Made by a program: the position numbers and the translations under genes. Positions 1-5,114 of a stretch of 10,318 nucleotides of DNA are shown here, piece by piece. Each line of letters starts with the position of its first letter. Positions within the stretch are counted from its first letter, which is position 1. The notes beneath the pieces are model-generated. The model ran no database searches, was not told the DNA's origin, and worked only from the letters and a program-made list of their open reading frames with translations. Source of the DNA: CG2-30-51-40 sp041753575 (GTDB lineage Bacteria > Desulfobacterota > DSM-4660 > Desulfatiglandales > Desulfatiglandaceae); NCBI GenBank assembly GCA_041753575.1, contig JBGSUA010000103.1:1-10318 (forward strand), read 5' to 3'.

Positions 1-162
1 GTTTCCGGCACCCGCTTTGAAATAAAGTCGGAACCGCTGCCAACAGCCATTTGGGCTCGTGGAACCAGTAGGCGAAAAAACATTTTTTCGTTATTGGCTA
101 CTTTTTACCCTTGACAGCCGGAGACCTTATAAGTGTTATGCTAAAAAGGATTATCCTTGGGA

Positions 163-618
163 CTATGGCATCACGAAGTTCTGACAGGCAATTAAGTACC
201 TATAGCCATATTCAATGACTGGCTCCTTCCGCTGATTTGTAACCTTGCACTTGATTGATGCAAACCCTCGGTCTGGTTTACTCCGTGATCTTTTTAACTC
301 CGTCCAACTGGCATTCACTGAAAGGACGTCACCCGGACGCACCGGATTGAACATTTTTGCCTCATGCATACCAACGCCGCTTAGGATTGCGACATTCCCC
401 TGTGCCTCAACTACAACCCGGGTGCAAGCTGAGAGAGTATGAAGGGAGGATGCAACCAGTCCGCCAAAAAGAGATTCACTCGCCGCGTTCTCATCAATAT
501 GGAACGGTTGAGGATCAAATTTATTTCCAAAATCGATAATTGCCTCTCTATTCATTACGACAGGCTGACAATGAAGATGTTCTCCATCCTTCAACTCATC
601 GAAATATCTCTTTTTCAT
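163..618 (-). CDS. MaoC-like (hot-dog fold) dehydratase/hydratase
   Basis: A 151-residue single hot-dog-fold protein of the MaoC/(R)-specific enoyl-CoA hydratase type, expected to hydrate or dehydrate an acyl-CoA intermediate in the cytoplasm. The hydratase signature is visible around residues 34-60: FDPQPFH places Asp35 and His40 where the family has its catalytic Asp/His pair, followed by a GGLVAS stretch. The usual S-G-x-H motif reads S-S-L-H here (residues 57-60). Further family marks are PVRPGD near residue 93 and an SRSKPDRG segment near 111-118. Length is normal for a stand-alone MaoC domain. The ATG start has AAGGAAG about 9 nt upstream. It lies 96 bp downstream of the hemerythrin-like gene on the same strand and could be co-transcribed. 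The substrate cannot be told from sequence. Confidence 0.85.
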   Translation of the reverse strand: MKKRYFDELKDGEHLHCQPVVMNREAIIDFGNKFDPQPFHIDENAASESLFGGLVASSLHTLSACTRVVVEAQGNVAILSGVGMHEAKMFNPVRPGDVLSVNASWTELKRSRSKPDRGFASIKCKVTNQRKEPVIEYGYRYLIACQNFVMP

Positions 619-714
619 TCGTGCGATCTTCCTTGAAGCAAGTGCATAACATGGCCATCACCGGGAGTGGCGGCCTTTTGCCACGATCCGGTGCATGGCG
701 TGGTTCGGGAAGAT

Positions 715-1251
715 TCATTTTGCCTCAGACTCTTTGACTACCGCCTTGTACTTCTCATGAATCATCCTTCTGTCAAACTCCCAAAATTCGGCGAGCATTG
801 TCTGATCCTCTGCATCCGAGAAGTAGGCCCGGGAAGCAGGGAAGAACACTTCGTCTTCTTTCCTGATATGCCTAGGATAGAAATCAACTAGTGTTCGTAG
901 ATGAAGCTTCACTTCACCGAGCGCTGCCTCGCTTCCTTTTCGGTAACGATTGTTGGCCTCCACCAGTGCCTTTGTAGTACTGCGACTGAAGATGTGTTCT
1001 TCAATGAGTTCCTCCATCACTTGCCGGTCTTCATCGGACAGGTGTTTCTTCCGAAGATCTCTAAACAGGATGTCTTCCTCCTTCCCGTGATGGGTACGAT
1101 CGGCGTACACCCGAATAAAGTCAACGGCGGTATCCACAAAATAGGGATCAATAGACTGGGTTTGCTCAACCCGCTCTATGGTGCGCTCGATCACATTAAG
1201 CATTTGCTGAATCAGACGGTGTTCTATCATGAGTGGTCCGCGAGCTTGCAT
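715..1251 (-). CDS. Hemerythrin-like (HHE domain) protein
   Basis: A 178-residue all-helical hemerythrin-like protein. The metal-ligand pattern of the HHE family is seen in order: His11, HHGKEE with His55 and Glu59 (H-x3-E), His86 in EEHIF, and HIRKEDEVFFP with His128 and Glu132 (second H-x3-E). Such proteins bind a di-iron centre and serve in oxygen, nitric oxide or iron sensing or storage; which applies here is not visible. The frame is open up to 1467, but the ATG at 1251 is chosen because AAGGAG sits 7-8 nt upstream and the longer frame would run through an integron attC site. There is no signal peptide or fused output domain. It begins about 23 bp past the degenerate end of the second attC, so it is either the chromosomal gene flanking the array or a cassette that lost its own attC. 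Confidence 0.88.
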   Translation of the reverse strand: MQARGPLMIEHRLIQQMLNVIERTIERVEQTQSIDPYFVDTAVDFIRVYADRTHHGKEEDILFRDLRKKHLSDEDRQVMEELIEEHIFSRSTTKALVEANNRYRKGSEAALGEVKLHLRTLVDFYPRHIRKEDEVFFPASRAYFSDAEDQTMLAEFWEFDRRMIHEKYKAVVKESEAK

Positions 1252-1273
1252 GCCCTTTCTCCTTTTTTCTGTT

Positions 1274-1366
1274 CCCGAACGAACCAAGCTCAGCGACCCG
1301 GCGCACGGGACGCAACGCTTGCAACCGCGACGCTCCCGCCGGGTTCGCTGCAGCGCATGGTTAGGC
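1274..1366 (-). repeat. attC recombination site of cassette 2 (outer core box degenerate)
   Basis: Read on the minus strand, the site opens with R'' GCCTAAC (1366-1360). Long imperfect inverted arms follow at 1354-1337 and 1303-1288. Aligned as a hairpin, the arms pair over 16 positions, and the 5' arm carries two unpaired extra bases (a G and an A), the extrahelical bases expected in attC. The expected R' box reads GTTCGGG (1280-1274) and breaks the GTTRRRY consensus at positions 4 and 7, whereas the first attC has a perfect GTTAGGC. This suits the terminal position, where the bases after the G come from flanking DNA. The TAA stop of the cassette gene lies inside the R'' box. Confidence 0.75.
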
Positions 1367-1742
1367 GACGAATGATACGTCATCTCGGAATCCGTGTGCA
1401 TAAATCGCCTCTGGGGTGGTGTAGTCCTGCTCGCGTAAAGAAACCGAGAGCTGTGAGCCGTCCTCAAACCGAATGATAAACGCCTCGCCCTCGCGACACT
1501 CTACTGCGGCTACAATCTTCGCAATCTGTGAACAAAGTGCGTCACGAAATCCCGGCTGCCATGAAGTCACCGACAACTGACCTGTCCGCACAGTCAGCGG
1601 GTTCGTGACATTGATGCCCGGACCGTCGAACCAAAGCTGCAAGTAGTCCTGCACGAATGTCACGGCACTCAACTGCTCACCGCGAAGCTGCTCAAACAAT
1701 GCGGCTGGTGTGTGATCGCTCATGTGGTGCGAAGTGGCCTAA
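1280..1742 (-). mobile_element. Integron gene cassette 2
   Basis: A 463-bp unit bounded by the G/TT crossover point of the upstream attC (between 1743 and 1742) and the equivalent G of its own attC (1280). It holds one gene (1361-1723) whose start is 19 bp inside the cassette and whose stop is formed by the R'' box. The compact one-gene layout, with all genes on the strand away from intI, is typical of integron cassettes. The left boundary is less certain because the terminal R' box is degenerate. Confidence 0.72.
1361..1723 (-). CDS. Cassette-borne hypothetical protein, 120 residues
   Basis: A 120-residue soluble protein with no signal peptide or membrane segment. The sequence alternates short hydrophobic and polar stretches, suggesting a small beta-rich fold: a segment with FVQDYLQLWFDGP near residues 23-35, a GFRDALC segment near 58-64, and an acidic EGEAFIIRFEDGSQLSVSL segment near 78-96. 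I have seen similar small uncharacterised proteins with the LRG..LSAV.FV.DY.QL.FDG pattern, but I know no function. The ATG lies 19 bp inside the cassette and lacks a recognisable Shine-Dalgarno sequence. The TAA stop is part of the attC box GCCTAAC. Transcription probably depends on the integron promoter upstream of cassette 1. Confidence 0.75.
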   Translation of the reverse strand: MSDHTPAALFEQLRGEQLSAVTFVQDYLQLWFDGPGINVTNPLTVRTGQLSVTSWQPGFRDALCSQIAKIVAAVECREGEAFIIRFEDGSQLSVSLREQDYTTPEAIYAHGFRDDVSFVA

Positions 1743-1814
1743 CGGTCTGGCTCAGGCCCAGGAGCCGGCGGGCGAAGCCCGCTGGTGACTGTGGCCTGCA
1801 GCCAGGGGTTAGGC
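1737..1814 (-). repeat. attC recombination site of cassette 1 (complete)
   Basis: A 78-bp imperfect palindrome. On the minus strand it starts with R'' GCCTAAC (1814-1808) and ends with R' GTTAGGC (1743-1737); both fit the RYYYAAC and GTTRRRY consensus and are exact complements. The inner L'' (1805-1793) and L' (1758-1747) arms pair over 12 bp with one unpaired G, the extrahelical base that gives attC sites their strand choice. The centre folds into a GC hairpin (GCGGGC 1768-1773, loop GAA, GCCCGC 1777-1782). The crossover falls between 1743 and 1742. Confidence 0.92.
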
Positions 1815-2565
1815 TTTCGGGCCACGCCTGGCATCTCTTCGCTCTTTTGCGAGCCGTAGCCGCTCCGGCTCTGTGTAAATACGTTCGAGCAAAGCAATGG
1901 TGAAATCTAGTATGTCTTCGGCATCGGCGTCAACCAGGGTACCCATGTGTGCCCCGTCATTGCCATCTTCCCTGATGCATGTCGACAGTTCGCACAGTGC
2001 GGTGGGAAGGATTCCGTTGTCAATAAGCCAAGGCAGCCGAAGACCAAGAGTTCTGCGAATCTTTGCATTCAATTCCTTTTCATCTTCGCCCGGAAGCAGC
2101 GACCGGGTCGCAAGGTCAACGCAAAGGCGGAACATCGTAGCTGCAGCGTTGACACAACCGACAGCTAGGCAGGTAGCCCCTTCGTCAAAGGCGGACTTTA
2201 TCTCCGGCGGGAGGTGCTCTGGAGCGGGACGCGCGGCAGCGTTCTTTAGGCTTATGTAGTCCTCAACCTTCACGAGATTGTTTGCTGCAGTCGGAGTCTT
2301 GTGCAATCCTTGCTGCTTGATATGCTTGGCCTCTTCTATGCCCTTTTCACTCAGGACAAACACAGTGGATCGGTGGCAGTTCCGGCAGATGCAAAATGCT
2401 TCGTACCAGGACTGCCAGTTGTACCGATGAGCGACTACCGTATGAGCGGTTAGGTCGAAGGTGACATGCTTTGCGCCGCACCTAGGACAGTCTGCAACTA
2501 GATCCGACATCGTCGCCCTCCAGTGTGTACGTTCAAGGCTGCTCCGAAGCTCCTCGAAAGCCTAA
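1743..2565 (-). mobile_element. Integron gene cassette 1
   Basis: An 823-bp first-position cassette. It begins at TTAGGC next to the attI core (crossover between 2566 and 2565) and ends at the G of its attC R' box (1743). It holds one gene, the DUF4145-like protein at 1809-2510. As first cassette it is closest to the putative Pc promoter, about 20 bp from its -10 box. Confidence 0.85.
1809..2510 (-). CDS. Zinc-ribbon DUF4145-like protein (integron cassette)
   Basis: A 233-residue protein with two parts. Residues 1-50 form a probable zinc ribbon with Cys8-x2-Cys11 and Cys42-x2-Cys45. Residues 105-215 form a helical domain resembling DUF4145, including an FDEGATCLAVGCVNAAATMF helix near 108-127 and the conserved R-x2-GN-x3-H type motif as REDGNDGAH (Arg180 to His188). 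DUF4145 domains are found alone or attached to restriction enzyme subunits, and their helical fold has been compared with HEPN domains. Arg-His spacing here is 7, slightly outside the classical Rx4-6H range, so RNase activity should not be assumed. GGAGG lies 6 nt before the ATG. The stop lies inside the attC R'' box, which fixes the gene as the cargo of cassette 1. A defence role is conceivable but unproven. Confidence 0.8.
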   Translation of the reverse strand: MSDLVADCPRCGAKHVTFDLTAHTVVAHRYNWQSWYEAFCICRNCHRSTVFVLSEKGIEEAKHIKQQGLHKTPTAANNLVKVEDYISLKNAAARPAPEHLPPEIKSAFDEGATCLAVGCVNAAATMFRLCVDLATRSLLPGEDEKELNAKIRRTLGLRLPWLIDNGILPTALCELSTCIREDGNDGAHMGTLVDADAEDILDFTIALLERIYTEPERLRLAKERRDARRGPKA

Positions 2566-2634
2566 CAATATATTGAATAGTTTCCTTTCAATATCAAGAA
2601 GTTTCGAACTTGTCAATCTCAAAAGAAAATAATA
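2560..2634 (-). other. attI-like primary integration site
   Basis: An AT-rich stretch between intI and cassette 1. On the minus strand it ends with the core box GTTAGGC (2566-2560), where cassette 1 joins. Its start overlaps the intI promoter region. Within and beside it are AATATCAA at 2590-2597 and its inverse TTGATATT at 2648-2655, plus a short AAGTT/AACTT inverted repeat at 2600-2612, possible integrase-binding elements. Position and core box are clear; the extent of the site is inferred from integron architecture. Confidence 0.7.
2588..2616 (-). promoter_or_regulatory. Putative Pc cassette promoter
   Basis: On the minus strand a perfect -35 box TTGACA (2616-2611) is followed by a 17-bp spacer and TATTGA (2593-2588). 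It lies inside the attI region and points into cassette 1, as the common cassette promoter Pc does in many integrons. The -10 box matches consensus at only 3 of 6 positions, so strength is uncertain. Confidence 0.5.
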
Positions 2635-2663
2635 TTGACAAAATTATTTGATATTCTTAGTTT
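2635..2663 (+). promoter_or_regulatory. Putative intI promoter
   Basis: A perfect TTGACA (2635-2640), 17-bp spacer and TAGTTT (2658-2663) precede the intI start by about 50 bp. The -35 box is the inverse of the Pc -35 box (TGTCAAT 2611-2617 against ATTGACA 2634-2640), so the two promoters diverge from one short centre. I see no CTGT-N8-ACAG LexA box, but LexA boxes differ among phyla. Confidence 0.5.
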
Positions 2664-2712
2664 TATTAAGTTGTTCAATGTCCAATTTATATTTTTAGGG
2701 GGTTCATGTTCA

Positions 2713-4074
2713 ATGCCTGTACTGCCTGTGCCAGTCCAAATTCTGACGAGGTTTGACGCCATTCTTGAAAAGCGAGCCATCGCGCCGACACAGCGTGCGG
2801 ACTATAAAAAGTGGCTCAGGTATTTTCTGGATTTCTGTGCCAAACATCCTGTCCCCGAAGCACGACCCGACCAGCTACGCCTGTTTATTGAAAAGTTGCG
2901 GGAAAAAAGACAGACCCGGTTCCGGCAAAATCAGGCAGCGCACGCTGTATCCCTATATTTTGAAACGCAGGGCAAGGCTGAAGCTCCGGCTGCGGTTATC
3001 AATACCGACACCACAAGGTCAATCATCCAGGAGCCTCAACAGGTTGTTAATGTGCCGGCACAGCGTCAGCCATGGCGTCTATGGGAGGACGGCTATGCCG
3101 TTAAATCAGATTCTCCGGAATGGGATGCCGCCGTCGGCGACTTAGCTGCGGAAATCAAAACACGCCATTACTCCAGAAAGACGCTTAAGACATACGCTCA
3201 TTGGTCACGCCAGTTCCAGCGTTTTCTAAAGAATAAGCCGCCGAAGTCTCTGTCATCGAAGGATGTCAAGGAATACCTGACCTATCTTGCCGTTCAATGC
3301 CGGGTCTCGGCATCCACTCAGAACCAGGCGTTCAGTGCCCTTCTTTTTCTGTTCCGGCATGCGCTCAAGCAGGATTTCGGAGATTGCAAGGACATTCCCC
3401 GTGCGAAAAAGTCTAAATATATCCCAATAGTGCTTTCCCGGAAGGAAATAGAGGCCGTGCTGGAGCACCTGCAATATCCTTATGATCTGGTGGTGAAATT
3501 GCTTTACGGTTGCGGGCTCAGGTTGTTTGAATGCCTGCAACTGCGGGTGAAGGATTTTAACTTCGAAGCCGGGATTCTCACTGTCCACGGAAAGGGTAAA
3601 AAGGACCGTACGGTTCCCCTGCCGGAGAAGATTGCACCGGAACTGACCTCTCAGCTTGAGGTTGTGAAGAGCATTCACGACGAAGATCTCGCGGCGGGAT
3701 ATTCAGGGGTGTTCCTCGATGACCGGCTTGAAAAGAAGTATCCCTCGGCTGCAAAGGATCTTATCTGGCAGTGGTTCTTTCCGCAAAAGTCACTTACACG
3801 GGTTCCGGCGGCCCAGGAACTGCGGCGATATCATCTGCACGAGACTCATGTCCAGGACGCGCTTTACGAGGCCGTGCGCAGGGCCAAGCTCACCAAACGC
3901 GTTACAACCCATACCTTCCGCCACAGCTTTGCGACCCATCTCTTGCGGGCCAATTATGATATCCGGACGATCCAGACACTGCTTGGCCACAGTGACGTGA
4001 GAACTACCATGATCTACACTCATTGCATTCCAAGCAAGACAGTGAAGGAGGCCAGGAGCCCGCTTGATTTCTAA
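2713..4074 (+). CDS. intI: Integron integrase (tyrosine recombinase) with extended N-terminus
   Basis: A 453-residue tyrosine recombinase that would recombine attI with attC sites. Catalytic residues are in place: Arg270 in GCGLRLFE, the GKGKKDRTVPLP strand, His400-x2-Arg403 in THTFRH, His426 in LLGHSDV and nucleophile Tyr435 in TTMIYTH. The integron-specific insertion lies near residues 342-375, from KKYPSAAKDLIWQWFFP to RRYHLHET, and distinguishes IntI from XerC/XerD. The canonical IntI N-terminal SAM-like core-binding domain begins near residue 140 (AEIKTRHYSRKTLKTYAHW). About 135 extra residues precede it, and residues 1-85 look like a second SAM-like core-binding unit, so the protein is well above the usual 320-340 residues. 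The ATG at 2713 is chosen: AGGGGG lies 10 nt upstream. The frame is open to a TTG at 2635, but that TTG is part of a -35 box. The gene looks intact. Confidence 0.93.
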   Translation: MPVLPVPVQILTRFDAILEKRAIAPTQRADYKKWLRYFLDFCAKHPVPEARPDQLRLFIEKLREKRQTRFRQNQAAHAVSLYFETQGKAEAPAAVINTDTTRSIIQEPQQVVNVPAQRQPWRLWEDGYAVKSDSPEWDAAVGDLAAEIKTRHYSRKTLKTYAHWSRQFQRFLKNKPPKSLSSKDVKEYLTYLAVQCRVSASTQNQAFSALLFLFRHALKQDFGDCKDIPRAKKSKYIPIVLSRKEIEAVLEHLQYPYDLVVKLLYGCGLRLFECLQLRVKDFNFEAGILTVHGKGKKDRTVPLPEKIAPELTSQLEVVKSIHDEDLAAGYSGVFLDDRLEKKYPSAAKDLIWQWFFPQKSLTRVPAAQELRRYHLHETHVQDALYEAVRRAKLTKRVTTHTFRHSFATHLLRANYDIRTIQTLLGHSDVRTTMIYTHCIPSKTVKEARSPLDF

Positions 4075-4086
4075 TCCCAAAGAGAG

Positions 4087-4108
4087 TTCTCCCGGGTGTG
4101 CCGGAGAA
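4087..4108 (+). terminator. Hairpin just after intI, possible terminator
   Basis: Starting 13 bp after the intI stop, TTCTC and a following CGG pair with CCG and GAGAA around a 5-nt loop, with one bulged C. No T-run follows, so it may be a weak intrinsic terminator or a 3' mRNA stabilising hairpin. Confidence 0.3.
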
Positions 4109-4121
4109 TACTTGCCTGTAA

Positions 4122-4322
4122 TCAAGAATGATTATACAAAATCTGCTGAACAAAGGGCAGGGCGGTCTCGTTGTAGGTCTGGCTGTGGCTGAACACGTCT
4201 TGACCCATTGCAACATTTTTTCCGGGAAGGCGGCCGTCTTTTCCCGACGCTATGACAGTGAGACAGGTCTCATGGCATAGCTCTCCTTCATTTATACCCA
4301 GGTCGGCTGACTGTTTACTGAG
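4122..4322 (-). pseudogene. Unassigned reading-frame fragment of 66 codons
   Basis: This open frame, bounded upstream by TAA and ended by TGA, fills most of the gap between intI and the redox gene. Its translation looks protein-like, with segments LGINEGELCHETC near the start and RLPGKNVAMGQDVFSHSQTY in the middle. There is no ATG until codon 39 and no good ribosome site for an upstream start. It is best read as the 3' remnant of a gene whose 5' part was lost, perhaps when the integron or a deletion rearranged this junction. I do not recognise the family, and chance openness is possible. A hairpin lies inside it: GCTATG/CATAGC (4249-4254, 4276-4281) outside TGAGAC/GTCTCA (4259-4264, 4267-4272). 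That hairpin could be the 3' end signal of the neighbouring operon. Confidence 0.35.
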
Positions 4323-4353
4323 TTAACCTGCCGGATGTCCTACTGGTAAGGCT

Positions 4354-4980
4354 TTATGGCCCTTCCACTATCACTTGTGCTGCCAGCCGCGCGCCCAACC
4401 CAGGAAGCAGAGCGCATTTTTCATAACCCTGGGCCTTTTGGAAAGCCAGGAAGTTCTCCTGGCTGGCTCGCGGATCCATGTACCGCCCGAAGACAACATT
4501 TTCCTGAAGTTCGGGGCACATGATGGTTCCAAGCTCCTCTTTAAAGAGGCTTATGAACTTGCGGGCCGCTGCCATGGTGCGTCCTGTGGCCTGGTAATCC
4601 TCAGGATCATCGCTGCCGAAGAAAAGCCCGATAGCGATAAGGCTGCCTGTTACCCCTCCGCAGATGCCGCCGGTCATGCCGAAACCGGGAAATGGTGACA
4701 TGGCACGGATAATGTCCCAGTTGCCCAGGCCGAACGCCTCCAGCAGCGCGAGGGCAGATCCCTTGGCGCAACTGTGTGTGAGGTATTCATACTCTTCAGC
4801 CCGGAGCTGTATCTGGTCAAGCACTTGGGGGAGGTTGGCTCTAAGAGTTTCCAAGTCCAAATCCTTGAGACTGAAGCCGTGCTCTCGCATTTTATGCAAT
4901 CTGATCCGGATGCCATCCAGGTCCCAGGCTCGTGCTGCCAGTTCACCTACGCGTTTTTGCCAAATCTCCGGCTTGTTCAT
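4354..4980 (-). CDS. C_GCAxxG_C_C family redox protein
   Basis: A 208-residue cytoplasmic protein with the cysteine layout of the C_GCAxxG_C_C family of putative redox-active proteins. Cys71 is in SCAKGSALALLEAFGLG. Cys107 is in GGICGGVTGSLIAIGLFFG, the equivalent of the GCAxxG element. Cys155 (GTIMCPEL) and Cys189 (YEKCALL) supply the last two cysteines. These proteins occur in anaerobes near oxidoreductases and are presumed to bind a metal cluster or use thiols, but their reaction is unknown. Residues 1-65 form a helical leader rich in charged residues. The start at 4980 is chosen because GGAG lies 5-6 nt upstream; the longer open frame to 5205 overlaps the end of nfnB. It is last in the minus-strand nfn operon, 134 bp after nfnB, so it may be a redox partner of the Nfn complex. 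Confidence 0.87.
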   Translation of the reverse strand: MNKPEIWQKRVGELAARAWDLDGIRIRLHKMREHGFSLKDLDLETLRANLPQVLDQIQLRAEEYEYLTHSCAKGSALALLEAFGLGNWDIIRAMSPFPGFGMTGGICGGVTGSLIAIGLFFGSDDPEDYQATGRTMAAARKFISLFKEELGTIMCPELQENVVFGRYMDPRASQENFLAFQKAQGYEKCALLPGLGARLAAQVIVEGP

Positions 4981-5114
4981 AAACTCTCCATCATATTGAA
5001 AGTTAACCTTATTGTTGTCCCCTCTGTGGGGAAATTGCGCAATCTCAGCATCAGCTTTTAAATTTAATAGCGGTATTTGCGGGAAGAGATATAGACAAAC
5101 ATCCGGCCCGGGGA

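Larger units (their letters stand above)
1274..4074. mobile_element. Complete chromosomal integron: intI, attI and two cassettes
   Basis: Three diagnostic parts are in the expected arrangement: an integrase gene with the integron-specific extra domain (plus strand), an attI-like core site GTTAGGC next to it (2566-2560), and a divergent array of two attC-ended cassettes (minus strand). No transposase, resistance gene or sul1-type conserved segment is visible, and the flanks are housekeeping-type genes. This looks like a small resident chromosomal integron rather than a clinical mobile integron. Confidence 0.85.

Noticed and set aside
68..105. Terminator-like palindrome CGAAAAAACATTTTTTCG (73-90) inside AGTAG/CTACT arms, followed by a T-run
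   Set aside because: The inner stem is almost all A-T, the outer arms are short with uneven loops, and no upstream gene end can be confirmed.
1..114. Short edge frames: plus-strand open from 1 to a stop at 112-114, and a minus-strand ATG at 50 reading off the left edge
   Set aside because: 37 and 16 codons are too few to judge. The minus-strand one could be the start of a gene following MaoC, but it has no clear ribosome site.
111..139. Plus-strand TTGACA-17-TGTTAT promoter-like sequence
   Set aside because: It points into the antisense of the MaoC gene with no plus-strand gene behind it; probably chance, though an antisense transcript cannot be excluded.
667..684. GTGGC/GCCAC hairpin between the hemerythrin and MaoC genes as a terminator
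   Set aside because: Only a 5-bp stem with an 8-nt loop and no following T-run on the relevant strand.
703..1280. 9-bp inverted repeat GTTCGGGAA (703-711) and TTCCCGAAC (1272-1280) flanking the hemerythrin gene
   Set aside because: It is short, there is no transposase or target duplication, and the right copy is explained as the degenerate attC box; probably coincidence.
1252..1467. N-terminal extension of the hemerythrin-like protein by 72 residues
   Set aside because: It is the translation of an attC site and the end of cassette 2, and a good ribosome site marks the start at 1251.
2635..2712. A TTG start 26 codons upstream of the chosen intI start
   Set aside because: The TTG is the first half of a perfect TTGACA -35 box, no ribosome site precedes it, and the added residues are low-complexity translation of AT-rich DNA. 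The ATG at 2713 has AGGGGG upstream.
5017..5043. CCCC/GGGG hairpin and ATTGCGCAAT palindrome between nfnB and the redox gene
   Set aside because: Both are short, without a T-run or recognised regulator motif; a minor mRNA structure is possible but unsupported.
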